Source: Mesorhizobium sp. CA8 (lineage in GTDB: Bacteria > Pseudomonadota > Alphaproteobacteria > Rhizobiales > Rhizobiaceae). From it: a stretch of DNA of 64,000 bases. A program made the translations under genes and the position numbers. Numbering within the stretch: the first letter of the stretch is position 1; each line of letters opens with the position of its first letter. This document shows, in pieces, positions 17,324 through 26,462 of this stretch. Below the pieces are notes generated by a model. It saw nothing but the letters and a program-made list of their open reading frames with translations. It was not told where the DNA came from and ran no database searches. The DNA lies in NCBI RefSeq assembly GCF_020164955.1, contig NZ_JAIUHG010000001.1, positions 62,001 through 126,000 on the forward strand, in the 5' to 3' direction.

Positions 17324-18331
17324 TCAGGCCTGTATGCCGTGCGCGTTTTGTAGGACGGCATGGGTGCCGTTGTTCAGATCCTCGAGCCGCACCTTTCGTT
17401 CGGCCACGAGGCCCAGATAGTGCATGGCGATCATCGATCCAGCGATCGCCGTAATATCGGCATGGTCGTAGGCAGGCGCAACCTCGACGACGTCGGCGCC
17501 GACGATATCGACCTGGCCGAGCTGGCGCAGCGTCGAGAGCATCTTGGCAGATGATGGACCGCCGGCAACCGGCGTGCCGGTGCCTGGCGCGAAGGCCGGG
17601 TCGAGGCAGTCGATGTCAAAGGTGAGATAGGTCTTTCTGCCGCCAGTCCGGTCAACGATCGCGTAGGCAATATCCGACGCCCGCATCTCCTCGACCTCAT
17701 GGCCGTAGAGGATCTTGATGCCGAACGTGTCGGGCGCATGCGTGCGGATGCCGATCTGAATCGAGCGATCCGGGTCGATGATGCCCTCCTTCACCGCACG
17801 GGCGACGAAGGAGCCATGATCGATGCGCTTGCCGTCATCCGGCCAGGTGTCCTGATGCGCGTCGAACTGAACGAGCGCCAACGGCCCATGGATCGCGGCA
17901 TGCGCCTTGAGCAGCGGCCAGGTGACGAAATGATCGCCGCCGAGCGTCAGAAGGAACGCGCCCGATCTCAGGATCTTCGCCGCCTCGCGCTCGATCGCGC
18001 CGGGGGTCTTCTGATGGTTGCCGCTGTCAAGCAGGCAATCGCCATAGTCGACCACCGCGAGCGGTTCGAACAGGTCGCGAGAGAAAGGGTATTGCGGATC
18101 GTTCTCGAGGATCGCCGAGGCGCGGCGGATCGCCTGCGGCCCGAAGCGGGCGCCCGGCCGGTTGGTGACTGCCGCGTCAAAGGGAATTCCCCACACGACA
18201 GCGTCCGCACCCTTCACGTCCTTGGTGTATTTGCGCCGCATGAACGACAGCGCACCGGAATAGGCTGGCTCAAGTGCCGCCCCCGTTTTCGAACGGGCGG
18301 TGAAGGCGTGGTCGATCTCTTTGTTCGCCAT
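17324..18331 (-). CDS. speB: agmatinase / ureohydrolase family
   Basis: The 335-residue protein keeps all metal-binding motifs of the ureohydrolase fold: GGDHFVTWP, DAHQDTW, and DIDCLDPAFAPGTGTPVAGG. It probably hydrolyses agmatine to putrescine and urea; another guanidino substrate is possible because family subgroups are hard to separate. The ATG at 18331 follows a GAGGACC site and is chosen over the upstream frame extension to 18364. It heads a likely two-gene unit with argC. Confidence 0.85.
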   Translation of the reverse strand: MANKEIDHAFTARSKTGAALEPAYSGALSFMRRKYTKDVKGADAVVWGIPFDAAVTNRPGARFGPQAIRRASAILENDPQYPFSRDLFEPLAVVDYGDCLLDSGNHQKTPGAIEREAAKILRSGAFLLTLGGDHFVTWPLLKAHAAIHGPLALVQFDAHQDTWPDDGKRIDHGSFVARAVKEGIIDPDRSIQIGIRTHAPDTFGIKILYGHEVEEMRASDIAYAIVDRTGGRKTYLTFDIDCLDPAFAPGTGTPVAGGPSSAKMLSTLRQLGQVDIVGADVVEVAPAYDHADITAIAGSMIAMHYLGLVAERKVRLEDLNNGTHAVLQNAHGIQA

Positions 18332-18455
18332 TGCGGGTCCTCGGTTTTCATCGGGCAGCCACAACTACAGAACCGGCACGCAACATGCCAGTCACGGCAT
18401 GCGGAAAGGAAGCGGCGCACGGCGAGTGCCACGGCAACACAGGATTTGTATCATT

Positions 18456-19670
18456 ATGGCTGAGACGGCCTTGCTTAACCTTGCGCCCGCGCCCGCGGCG
18501 ACCCGAGTCGGCACGATGGCCGGCGAGCGCTTCCTGGTGCTGGATTCCTGGCGCGGCATCTGCGCGCTGCTGGTGGCGCTGTTCCACTTTCCGACCACCT
18601 CGATGATTTCGCAAAGCGCCTTTGTCGGCGGCTCCTATCTGTTCGTCGATTTCTTCTTCGTGCTCTCCGGCTTCGTCATCGCCAGCGCCTATGGCAGCCG
18701 GCTGAACGCGCAGGACGACCTTGCCCGGTTCGCACTGGTGCGCTTCGGCCGCATCTACCCGCTGCATGTTCTGATGCTTGCTGCATTTGCCGGCTTCGAG
18801 GCGCTGCGGCTCGTCCTGCCGGCCCTGCACGGAACGGGTCCCGCGCCCTTCACCGCTGGTTTCGACTTGAAAAGCCTCGTCGCCAACCTCTTCCTTCTGC
18901 AAGGCATGGGGATCGAGGATCATCTGAGCTGGAATGCGCCGAGCTGGAGCATCTCGGCCGAGTTCTTCACCTATCTGCTTTTCGCCGCCGTCGTGTTCAC
19001 CGCCGGCCAGCGTGCCTGGACATGGCTCGTCGCCGCAGCCGTGACGGCGCCGCTTTTCCTGCTCGCGGTCTCGACGCGTCATATGGACGTGTCCTTCGAT
19101 TTCGGCTTCATCCGCTGTCTTTACGGCTTCTCGCTCGGCGCGCTGCTTGCCTGGTTTCAGCACGATTCCATTGCAGAGGCGCGACAGGCGCTGAGCGGCG
19201 GGGCAGGGCGCCTCGCCTGGACGCTGGCCGAGCTGGCGATGATCGTCGTGATCGCGCTGTTCGTTTCGGTGGCGGGAACGAATGACGCCGGCATTGCCGC
19301 GCCAGTCGTCTTCGCTCTGGCGCTTTATCTTTTTGCGCATGAGGGCGGGTGGGTCAGCGTGGCCTTGCGCAGCCGGCCGATGCTGCTGCTCGGCTCGCTC
19401 TCTTATTCGATCTACATGGTCCACATCTTCGTACAGGCCCGCATGATCAATGTCGGCGGCCTGATCGAACGCAAGCTCGGGCTCGGCATCGTCGGCGACC
19501 TGGTGCTGCGCGGCGACCATGCGACCGGCTTCGGAACCGGCTCGCCCTGGATAGGTTTCGCGGCTTTGGGCGCGATGTTGGTCGCCGTCATCGCCGCGTC
19601 CTGGTTCACGTGGCGCTTCGTCGAAATGCCGGCGCTGGCCTGGTTCCGGCGCCTTTCGAAGCGGATCTAA
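18456..19670 (+). CDS. acyltransferase 3 family membrane protein
   Basis: The 404-residue protein has the acyltransferase-3 N-terminal signature LDSWRGICALLVALFHF with conserved Arg and His. About ten membrane helices follow, with FFFVLSGFVIASAYG, RFGRIYPLHVLM, WNAPSWSISAEFFTYLLF and LGSLSYSIYMVHIFV. It is a second, distinct O-acyltransferase (OpgC/OafA-like), unlinked to the polysaccharide cluster. Substrate is unknown; lipopolysaccharide or periplasmic glucan are possible. The ATG at 18456 is chosen because upstream residues overlap the divergent agmatinase gene. Confidence 0.85.
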   Translation: MAETALLNLAPAPAATRVGTMAGERFLVLDSWRGICALLVALFHFPTTSMISQSAFVGGSYLFVDFFFVLSGFVIASAYGSRLNAQDDLARFALVRFGRIYPLHVLMLAAFAGFEALRLVLPALHGTGPAPFTAGFDLKSLVANLFLLQGMGIEDHLSWNAPSWSISAEFFTYLLFAAVVFTAGQRAWTWLVAAAVTAPLFLLAVSTRHMDVSFDFGFIRCLYGFSLGALLAWFQHDSIAEARQALSGGAGRLAWTLAELAMIVVIALFVSVAGTNDAGIAAPVVFALALYLFAHEGGWVSVALRSRPMLLLGSLSYSIYMVHIFVQARMINVGGLIERKLGLGIVGDLVLRGDHATGFGTGSPWIGFAALGAMLVAVIAASWFTWRFVEMPALAWFRRLSKRI

Positions 19671-19753
19671 TCCAAAAACTAGCCGGCTTCGTTCACTGCC
19701 CTGTCATGGGCATCGCCTAACCGGGTCCCAACCCGGAACGGAGCGATTCCCCG

Positions 19754-20811
19754 ATGCGAACACTCTGGCTGAGCCTTGCCTTTTCCGCCGCCCTTGCCAC
19801 TGCTGCGGGGCAAAGCTTAGCCGGTGAAAGCCGGGCTAGCCAAATCCTCGGCCGCTTCGAGCATGCCAATCAGTGGCGCGATCATGTGATGATCGCCGCG
19901 CACCGCGCAGGCAGCATGCAGGCCGGCAAGACGCTCTACGCCGAGAATTCGCTGGCGGCGGTCGAAAGCTCGATCGCCATCGGCGCCGAGATCGTCGAAG
20001 TCGATGTGAGGCGCGCGAAAGACGGCGCGTTCGTCATCATGCATGACAGCTGGCTAGACAGGACGACCACGTGCAAGGGCGAAGTGGCGAGCTACACGCT
20101 TGCCGAGTTGAAGAAATGCCGGCTGGTCATCGAGGGCACGGGCGCCGTCACCAATGAGACGGTGTCGACGCTGCGCGAGATGCTGCTGACGACCAGGGAC
20201 AGGATCCTGATCAATCTCGACAACAAGCTGGAGGTGACGGACCTGCCTGGCATGATCGCGGAGGCGCGCGATCTCGGCATGGCCGATCAGGTGATCGTCA
20301 AAGAGAGCCTCTGGAACCGGCAGCGCGTCGATGCCGCGAGCGCAGCACTTGCCAAGGCCGGCGGCGGCTTCCAGTTCATGCCGATCCTCGCCGACGACGC
20401 CGTGCATGACGCCGCCTTCGCCGGCGAGGTCGACAAGGCGTTTGCACCGCGCGCATGGAATTGATCACCTGGCGCAACGGCGCCGAGACGCTGACGCCGA
20501 CCGGCGGCCCGCTGTTCAGCACCCAAATGCGGGCGGAAGCGGCCCGCGGCGACTGGCACCTTTGGGCCGACACCTATGCGATCGTCAACAAGTCGGGAGG
20601 CTTCCTCGCCGGCGGGCGCGGCGACGAGCTTGCCGTCGCCGCCGGCCTGCCACGCGAAGCTTGGGGTTTCTGGGTCGATCATGGTGCCACCATCATCCAG
20701 ACCGACGAGCCGAAAGCGGCGATCGAGTGGCTGGCGGCCAATGGCTATCGCGTGCCTTATGCGACGGGCATCAAGCAGGCTGAGCCGGCGCATACGGCGA
20801 GTATCAATTAG
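19754..20811 (+). pseudogene. glycerophosphodiester phosphodiesterase, frameshifted
   Basis: The first frame (19754-20464) has a signal peptide ending QSLAGE. It carries the GDPD core: AAHRAGSMQAGKTLYAENS, IGAEIVEVDVRRAKDGAFVIMHD, TLREMLL and RILINLDNK. It stops at TGA 20462-20464. The C-terminal third continues in another frame from an ATG at 20455 (ELITWRNG, DTYAIVNKSGG, WGFWVDHGATIIQTDEP, IEWLAANGYR). Loss of one base near GCGCGC (20449-20454) would explain this. The ATG overlaps the stop, so reinitiation could yield two chains, but a single broken gene or a sequencing error is simpler. Confidence 0.75.
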
Positions 20812-20825
20812 CTGGCGTTGGCGCT

Positions 20826-21003
20826 TCACCCCGCCCGGCGCTTCGCGCCGACCTCCCCATCGAGGGGAGGTAGAGCGTCGTGCGAACTCCTCTTCGCTGG
20901 ACGCCTGCGAAGTCGATGAGATTAAGCGGACCTTCGAACGTATGGCTCGGCGCCCTACCTCCCGTTGTTGGGGAGGTCGCGCCGCAGGCGCGGGCGGGGT
21001 GAC
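20826..21003. repeat. long palindromic intergenic element (two inverted arms)
   Basis: The left arm (20826-20872) begins TCACCCCGCCCG and contains ACCTCCCC and GGGGAGGTA. The right arm (20954-21003) is its imperfect inverse, ending GCGGGCGGGGTGA. Each arm also folds on itself. The 80-bp middle lacks a gene. The size (about 178 bp) and double-hairpin arms resemble REP/BIME or small MITE-like elements. It fills the gap between the GDPD and aldo/keto reductase genes. Confidence 0.75.
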
Positions 21004-21013
21004 GGCGCCGACC

Positions 21014-21886
21014 TTACGCCGCTTTCGCCACGCCCTCCAATTCCCGCAGCACATCCCCCGGCAGCTCCAGCTTCGCCGCCGCCAGATTCTCGCGCAGATG
21101 CTCGACCGATGACGTGCCCGGGATAAGCAGGATATTCGGCGAGCGCTGCAGCAGCCAGGCTAGCGCAACCTGCATCGGCGTCGCGCCAAGCCGTTCCGCC
21201 ACGCCGGATAGTGTCGACGATTGCAACGGGCTGAAGCCGCCAAGCGGGAAGAACGGCACATAGGCGATGCCTTCGCGCGCCAATTCATCGATCAGCGCGT
21301 CGTCGTTCCGGTGCGCGAGGTTGTACTGGTTCTGCACGCAGACGATGTCGCAGATCTTTCGGCCTTCCGTGATCTGCGCGCGGGTGACGTTGCTCAAGCC
21401 GATATGGCGCACCAGGCCCTTGCGCTGCAGTTCGGCCAGTGCCGTCAGCGGCGCTTCGATCGAGCCTTCGGCGGGGCCATGGGTATCGAACATGATGCGC
21501 AAATTGACCACTTCGATCACGTCGAGCCCGAGATTGCTCAGATTGTCGTGCACAGCCTGCATGAGTTCTTTGGGCGAATAGGCCGGCAGCCAGGAGGCAT
21601 CGCTGCCGCGGCGTGCGCCGATCTTGGTGACGATGGTGAGATTGTCGGGGTAGGGCGCCAGCGCCTCGCGGATCAGCCTGTTGGTGACGTGCGGGCCGTA
21701 GAAATCGCTGGTGTCGATGTGATTGACCCCATTTGCCAGCGCTTCGCGCAGCACGGCGATCGCGGCGTCATGGTCTTTCGGCGGACCGAACACGCCTTTG
21801 CCCGCAAGCTGCATGGCGCCATAGCCGAGGGGATACACCGCGCGGTCGCCGAGTTTATAAGTACCGGATTTGTCTACGCTGGACAT
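21014..21886 (-). CDS. aldo/keto reductase family oxidoreductase
   Basis: The 290-residue TIM-barrel enzyme has HIDTSDFYGPHVTNRLI with the catalytic Asp and Tyr, LTIVTKIG with the catalytic Lys, and QNQYNLAHR. The NADP-binding end has ALAWLLQRSPNILLIPGTSSVEHLREN. It should reduce small carbonyls with NADPH; substrate unknown. It is divergent from a LysR-type regulator (95 bp between starts) that is likely to control it. Confidence 0.9.
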   Translation of the reverse strand: MSSVDKSGTYKLGDRAVYPLGYGAMQLAGKGVFGPPKDHDAAIAVLREALANGVNHIDTSDFYGPHVTNRLIREALAPYPDNLTIVTKIGARRGSDASWLPAYSPKELMQAVHDNLSNLGLDVIEVVNLRIMFDTHGPAEGSIEAPLTALAELQRKGLVRHIGLSNVTRAQITEGRKICDIVCVQNQYNLAHRNDDALIDELAREGIAYVPFFPLGGFSPLQSSTLSGVAERLGATPMQVALAWLLQRSPNILLIPGTSSVEHLRENLAAAKLELPGDVLRELEGVAKAA

Positions 21887-21981
21887 TGTTGCTCTCCTTC
21901 GCTGTCGGCGAGGGAGATAAGGGATGGTTGCTGTCCTGATAACCGGGTATAATCAGCACGACCTGTGCGGAACTAGGAACA
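21887..21981. promoter_or_regulatory. divergent promoter region of aldo/keto reductase and LysR genes
   Basis: A 95-bp gap between divergent starts contains the imperfect dyad TAACCGGGTA within ATAACCGGGTATAAT (about 21938-21952). This fits the T-N11-A pattern of LysR binding sites. The regulator assignment follows from the arrangement and is not proved. Confidence 0.45.
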
Positions 21982-22890
21982 ATGGCGGCAGATCTCAACG
22001 ATCTCCAGGCATTTATGGCCGTGGCACGCGCTGGCGGCTTTCGCGAAGCGGCCCGAGTGACTGCAGGCAGCGCGTCAGTGCTCAGCGAAGCCGTCCGCCG
22101 TTTGGAAACCCAACTCGGTGTTAGGCTCTTCAACCGCACCACGCGCAGCGTTGCTTTGACGGAGGCTGGTGCCAGCCTGCTGGCGCGGCTCGGCCCCGCA
22201 TTGGGCGAGGTAGAAGCTGCGCTAGATGTTGTGAACGGCTTTCGTGACCGGCCTGCCGGCACCTTGCGCCTCAACGTGCCGATAAGCGCCTCGCGGCTGG
22301 TGCTGCCCAAAATCGTTCCGGGATTTCTCGCTGCCTATCCCGCCATTCGCCTGGAGGTGATCGCGGAGGAGAACTTTGTCGACCTGCTGGTGGCTCGTTG
22401 CCATGCGGGCATCCGTTATGACGAGCGGCTGGAGCAGGACATGATTGCGGTGCCGATCGGGCCGCGGGCGCAGCGCTTCACCACCTCCGCCGCGCCGTCC
22501 TACCTTGACCGGCATGGTCGGCCACAGCATCCGCGCGACCTGCTTGAGCACGCCTGCGTGCGCGGTCGCTTGCCGAGCGGGGTCATGACGCCCTGGGAGT
22601 TCGAGCGCGACGGCGAGGTGGTGCGGGTCGATACCACCGGGCCATTGGTCGTCAGTATCGGCGGCGGCGTCGATCTCGCTGTCGATGCGGCAATCGCCGG
22701 CGTCGGCATTCTTTGGCTCTTCGAGGACTGGGTACGTCCGTATTTCGACAGCGGCATCCTGGAACCTGTGCTCGAGCCGTGGTGGCAAAGCTTCTCGGGG
22801 CCGTTTCTTTATTACCCTGGCCGGCGCCTGGTGCCGGCGCCGCTGCGCGCCTTCATCGACTATATCAAAACGCCGGCCGGCCACTGGTGA
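21982..22890 (+). CDS. LysR family transcriptional regulator
   Basis: The 302-residue protein has an N-terminal winged helix-turn-helix (LNDLQAFMAVARAGGFREAARVTAGSAS followed by AVRRLETQLGVRLFNRTTRSVALTEAG). The effector-binding domain from about residue 90 contains GTLRLNVPISASRLVLPKIVPGFLAAYP. It resembles the DsdC/PA2206-like group that acts on oxidoreductase neighbours. It most likely regulates the divergent aldo/keto reductase and itself. Confidence 0.92.
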   Translation: MAADLNDLQAFMAVARAGGFREAARVTAGSASVLSEAVRRLETQLGVRLFNRTTRSVALTEAGASLLARLGPALGEVEAALDVVNGFRDRPAGTLRLNVPISASRLVLPKIVPGFLAAYPAIRLEVIAEENFVDLLVARCHAGIRYDERLEQDMIAVPIGPRAQRFTTSAAPSYLDRHGRPQHPRDLLEHACVRGRLPSGVMTPWEFERDGEVVRVDTTGPLVVSIGGGVDLAVDAAIAGVGILWLFEDWVRPYFDSGILEPVLEPWWQSFSGPFLYYPGRRLVPAPLRAFIDYIKTPAGHW

Positions 22891-22899
22891 CGGAAGCAA

Positions 22900-22925
22900 G
22901 AAAGGCCGCCCGGAGGCGGCCTTTC
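22900..22925. terminator. bidirectional hairpin between the LysR and rpsI genes
   Basis: An 11-bp perfect stem GAAAGGCCGCC (22900-22910) / GGCGGCCTTTC (22915-22925) with a 4-nt loop lies 10 bp after the LysR stop and 23 bp after the rpsI stop on the other strand. Short T-rich runs follow on both strands. Confidence 0.75.
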
Positions 22926-22947
22926 GAAATGCTTGGACTTCGAGCGC

Positions 22948-23418
22948 TTAGCGCTTCGAGAACTGGAAGCTGCGGCGGGCCTTGGCCTTGCCGTACTTCT
23001 TGCGCTCGACCACGCGGCTGTCGCGGGTCAGGAAGCCGCCCTTCTTGAGCACCGAGCGCAGGCCCGGCTCATAGTAGGTCAGTGCCTTGGAGATGCCGTG
23101 ACGCACCGCGCCGGCCTGGCCGGAGAGGCCGCCGCCGATGACGGTGGCGACGATGTCGTACTGGCCGGCGCGGTTGGCCGCGACGATCGGCTGGTTGAGG
23201 ATCATCTGCAGCACCGGACGCGCGAAATAGGTCGCGAATTCCTTGTCGTTGACGGTAATCTTGCCGGAGCCCGGCTTCACCCAGACGCGCGCGATGGCGT
23301 TCTTGCGCTTGCCGGTGGCATAGGCGCGGCCCGACTTGTCGAGCTTCTGGACATGCACGGGCGCGGCCGGCTGCGCGGCGACGGTGCCGAGTTCTGCGAG
23401 CGAGGAAAGCTCAGCCAT
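22948..23418 (-). CDS. rpsI: 30S ribosomal protein S9
   Basis: The 156-residue protein has an N-terminal extension of about 25 residues, as usual in Alphaproteobacteria. The S9 domain follows: [40 protein letters not shown], and the C-terminal tail RRSFQFSKR that reaches the P-site tRNA. The start ATG shares one base with the TAA of rplM (TAATG), so translation is coupled. Confidence 0.98.
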   Translation of the reverse strand: MAELSSLAELGTVAAQPAAPVHVQKLDKSGRAYATGKRKNAIARVWVKPGSGKITVNDKEFATYFARPVLQMILNQPIVAANRAGQYDIVATVIGGGLSGQAGAVRHGISKALTYYEPGLRSVLKKGGFLTRDSRVVERKKYGKAKARRSFQFSKR

Positions 23419-23882
23419 TACGAGGCCCTCTTGTTCTTGGAGTTCAGCTTGGCCACGTCGAGCGTGACGGGCTGCTGGGCGGTGTGCGGATGCTCGGCGC
23501 CGGCATAGACGCGGAGATTCTTCATCTGGCGACGGCCAAGCGGGCCGCGCGGGATCATGCGCTCGACGGCCTTCTCGACGACGCGCTCGGGGAAACGGCC
23601 CTCGAGCAGCTGGCGCGCGGTGCGCTCCTTGATGCCGCCGGGATGGCCGGTGTGCCAGTAATAGACCTTGTCGGTGTACTTTTTGCCGGTGAACACCACC
23701 TTGTCGGCATTGATGACGATGACATTGTCGCCATCATCGACATGCGGGGTGAAGGTGGGCTTGTGCTTGCCGCGCAGATGGTTGGCGATGACAGTGGCCA
23801 GACGACCGACGACGAGACCTTCGGCGTCGATCAGCACCCACTTCTTCACCACATCCGCAGGCTTCTGCGAAAAGGTAGCCAT
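23418..23882 (-). CDS. rplM: 50S ribosomal protein L13
   Basis: The 154-residue protein has [51 protein letters not shown] and [20 protein letters not shown], which define L13. The ATG at 23882 gives the family start [15 protein letters not shown]; an upstream frame extension of 57 codons is discarded. It is the first gene of the rplM-rpsI operon, with a promoter at 24021-24049 and a leader of about 130 nt. Confidence 0.98.
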   Translation of the reverse strand: MATFSQKPADVVKKWVLIDAEGLVVGRLATVIANHLRGKHKPTFTPHVDDGDNVIVINADKVVFTGKKYTDKVYYWHTGHPGGIKERTARQLLEGRFPERVVEKAVERMIPRGPLGRRQMKNLRVYAGAEHPHTAQQPVTLDVAKLNSKNKRAS

Positions 23883-24020
23883 GGTTTTGCTCTCAGGTTG
23901 ACCTTTCCCGTCCGGGAGGGACAGGAGAAGGCGTTTTTTGTTGCTTGGATTGACGGAAGGACCGGAGCCGCCCCGCCAATAACAAAACGGCGGCTTTTGC
24001 GGGCCGCTGCTTCGGGTCGG

Positions 24021-24049
24021 CTTATAGGCGAGGGCGCTTGGCACGTCAA
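24021..24049 (-). promoter_or_regulatory. sigma-70-type promoter of rplM-rpsI
   Basis: On the minus strand TTGACG (24049-24044) and TATAAG (24026-24021) are separated by 17 nt, an almost ideal housekeeping promoter. Transcription would start near 24014, leaving about 130 nt of leader before the rplM ATG. The leader contains a possible hairpin (GCCGCC with GGCGGGGCGGC) that could serve feedback control. The remaining bases to 24154 are AT-rich. Confidence 0.75.
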
Positions 24050-24154
24050 GCATCGATTGCGGCTTAAGATCGCGAAAAGCTATTTAAATTCAATAGCTAA
24101 CTGAGATGGTATTATTTTACCTCATGCCGCAGTTGTCAAAATAGCTTCTTTCGT

Positions 24155-24805
24155 TCACCGCCCCCCGGTCATGGCGCCAAGGAGAAGCCTGACGCCGATA
24201 GCGACCATCAAGGCTCCTGCGAGCCTTTCTTGCCAAACGAGGAACGCGCCTCGGCGCGCCAGCCAGCCGCCAACCGCGCCGGAGGTCAACGCGACAGCGC
24301 TGAGGACAACCAGTCCCATCATCTTCATGGTCGTACCGAGAATGATGAACTGCAGTGCAGGCGAACCCCCCCAGGGATGGACGAATTGCGGCAGCACCGC
24401 CAGCATGAAAGCAAGTGTCGTCGGATTGGTGAGATTGCAGATCATGCCTTGCCGGAAAGCGGCTGGGATACTGCCCGTCTCGGCAAAGGTAGACGCACCG
24501 CCACCTTTGCCCGGCCGACGGGCCAACAGGAATCTGATCCCGATGGCGATCAGATAAATGGCGCCGACGATCTGAAGGAAGCTGTAAAGAGATGGAGAGG
24601 ATGTGATCAGCGAGGCAAGCCCCATTGCCAGTAATGGAATCTGGACGACGCCGGCCGACACGCAGCCCGCTCCAGTCGCCAAGGCGTGGCGCCAGCATTG
24701 CCCGACGCCGCGGCTGATCACCAGCATCATGTCGGGACCGACACCAGAAAGCTGATAGGCGAGCACGGCGCCGACAAAGGCAAGGTAGGTTGTAACATCG
24801 GGCAT
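24155..24805 (-). CDS. LysE/RhtB family amino-acid exporter
   Basis: The 216-residue protein has six hydrophobic segments and the family motif GVGPDMMLVISRGVGQ near residue 22. It also has ATGAGCVSAGV, LQIVGAIYLIAIGIRFLLARR and the glycine-rich cytosolic loop before FRQGMICNLTNPTTLAFMLAVLPQF. It should export an amino acid or homoserine lactone-like compound by proton exchange; the substrate cannot be told. It lies in the same direction as the thioesterase gene upstream (43-bp gap). Confidence 0.9.
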   Translation of the reverse strand: MPDVTTYLAFVGAVLAYQLSGVGPDMMLVISRGVGQCWRHALATGAGCVSAGVVQIPLLAMGLASLITSSPSLYSFLQIVGAIYLIAIGIRFLLARRPGKGGGASTFAETGSIPAAFRQGMICNLTNPTTLAFMLAVLPQFVHPWGGSPALQFIILGTTMKMMGLVVLSAVALTSGAVGGWLARRGAFLVWQERLAGALMVAIGVRLLLGAMTGGR

Positions 24806-24847
24806 GCTGCAGAACGAACGTATCGACTGGGGAGTTCCGGCAGGACG

Positions 24848-25312
24848 TCAGCCCGGCTTATCATTTATTCGCTTCCTCGGAATCGAATAGGTCCCGGTGG
24901 CGTGCGCGACGGTGTGTCCGTCCGGGCCGGCGACAATATCGATGTCGAACACCATCAGACTCTTGCCGAGCTTCAGGATCCGGCAATGGCCGTCGATCGG
25001 ACCGGCTTCGGCCTTACGCATGAAATTGATGTCAAGGTTGACCGTCACCGAAAGCGCGTCCGGGCCGGCATGGCTGAGCACGCAGACATAGCCGCCGATG
25101 TCGGCCAGCGTGAACAGCGCCGGACCGGATACCGTGCCGCCGGGGCGCAGATGCCGCTCGTCGGCGTTGAGCCGCACCGTGCAGCCGCCCGGAAAAACGT
25201 CGATCGCCTCATAGGAGATGAAATTGTCGTTGAGTTGCGGATAGACGCTTGCCATCAGCGCATTGACTTCCGCCGCGTTGAGCATTGGCTTCAGATCGCT
25301 TTGGGCGGGCAT
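24848..25312 (-). CDS. PaaI-type acyl-CoA thioesterase (hotdog fold)
   Basis: The 154-residue single hotdog domain contains RLNADERHLRPGGTVSGPALFTLADIGGYV, with the helix start and Asp typical of PaaI enzymes, and the closing VNLDINFMRKAEAGPIDGHCRILKLGKSL. It hydrolyses small acyl- or aryl-CoA esters. It is divergent from the enoyl-CoA hydratase gene, so the two may share acyl-CoA metabolism. The gap 25313-25463 holds only the two promoters. Confidence 0.88.
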   Translation of the reverse strand: MPAQSDLKPMLNAAEVNALMASVYPQLNDNFISYEAIDVFPGGCTVRLNADERHLRPGGTVSGPALFTLADIGGYVCVLSHAGPDALSVTVNLDINFMRKAEAGPIDGHCRILKLGKSLMVFDIDIVAGPDGHTVAHATGTYSIPRKRINDKPG

Positions 25313-25463
25313 GGCGATGTCCTATATGAAATGGCAAGCTCCGGGCGACATGCCTGGACCAAACGGTGCGACGGAGAAAACACGCCTCGCGGCTGTTCTT
25401 CAACCGGCAGCATGGTAGTTCTGTTGCTCCATAAGCCGCGAGCGCTGATCGAGAGGTCTAAAA

Positions 25464-26285
25464 ATGGCTGAAGTCGTTGCCATCAAGCCCGCCGTCCCCG
25501 ACGGTCCCGTTCTTGTCAGCCAGGACAAGGGCATCCTGCGCCTCACGCTTGCCAGCCCGCCGGCCAATGCGTTGTCGCTGGCGACGATGGCGGCGCTGCA
25601 GGCCGAGTTCGATCGCGTGAAGACTGACAAATCCGTGCGCGTCATCATCCTGGCGGCGTCGGGAAAAGTGTTCTGTGCCGGCCACGACCTCAAGGAAATG
25701 ACGGCGCATCGCGCCGAGCCGGACCGCGGCAGGGCTTTCTTCGAAAAGACCTTCGCGGCCTGCGCGACGCTGATGCAGACCATCGTGCGCCATCCGAAAC
25801 CGGTGATCGCCGAGGTCGACGGGCTTGCCACCGCCGCCGGCCTGCAGCTGGTCGCGAGCTGTGATCTCGCCATCGCCTCGCATGAGGCGAGTTTCTGCAC
25901 GCCTGGCGTCAATATCGGCCTGTTCTGCTCGACGCCGATGGTGGCGCTGTCGCGCAATGTCTCGCGCAAGCAGGCCATGGAAATGCTGCTCACCGGCGAG
26001 ACGATCGACGCCGCCGCCGCCAAGGAGTTCGGGCTGGTCAACCGGATCGTGCCGCGTGAATATCTGAATCAGGTTGTCAGCAAATACGCGCAAATCATTG
26101 CATCCAAATCGTCTTTGGTCGTCAAGACAGGCAAGGAAGCCTTCTACGCCCAGGCCGAAATGGGGCTGGCCGACGCTTATGCCTATACCGGCCGCGTGAT
26201 GGTCGAAAACATGCTGGCGCGCGACGCCGAGGAAGGCATCGGCGCCTTCATCGGCAAGCGCAAGCCGGAATGGACCGACGAATAG
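25464..26285 (+). CDS. enoyl-CoA hydratase/isomerase family protein
   Basis: The 273-residue crotonase fold has the CoA-binding/oxyanion segment FCAGHDLKEMTAHR and the second signature ADGLATAAGLQLVASCDLAIAS-like block (EVDGLATAAG, LVASCDLAIAS). GVNIGLFCSTPMVALSR and LTGETIDAAAAKEFGLVN follow. The usual Glu of true hydratases at the second oxyanion helix is not evident, so the reaction (hydration, isomerisation or other) is uncertain. It is a single gene with its own ribosome-binding site. Confidence 0.88.
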   Translation: MAEVVAIKPAVPDGPVLVSQDKGILRLTLASPPANALSLATMAALQAEFDRVKTDKSVRVIILAASGKVFCAGHDLKEMTAHRAEPDRGRAFFEKTFAACATLMQTIVRHPKPVIAEVDGLATAAGLQLVASCDLAIASHEASFCTPGVNIGLFCSTPMVALSRNVSRKQAMEMLLTGETIDAAAAKEFGLVNRIVPREYLNQVVSKYAQIIASKSSLVVKTGKEAFYAQAEMGLADAYAYTGRVMVENMLARDAEEGIGAFIGKRKPEWTDE

Positions 26286-26294
26286 TTCTTCCAT

Positions 26295-26462
26295 ATGCCG
26301 CGCTTTTCTATTGCTGAAGGTTCGACGTGGCTGCCCGCAAGCAGCCGCTTCGGCCTCGACCCGATCGATTTTCAGGACACCTATCATTTTCGCATAATGC
26401 GCGACTTCTGCAGCGATCCACACATGTTTATGGAGGAGGCGTTGCGGGACGACGATGATTAG
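26295..26462 (+). CDS. possible small protein coupled to the GNAT gene
   Basis: A 55-residue frame starts 10 bp after the hydratase stop and ends in TAG inside ATGATTAG, where the GNAT gene starts. The product is acidic at its end (EEALRDDDD) and aromatic in the middle (DPIDFQDTYHFRIMRDF). No family is recognised. The overlap would couple translation, but the same region is open on the other strand and chance cannot be excluded. Confidence 0.3.
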   Translation: MPRFSIAEGSTWLPASSRFGLDPIDFQDTYHFRIMRDFCSDPHMFMEEALRDDDD

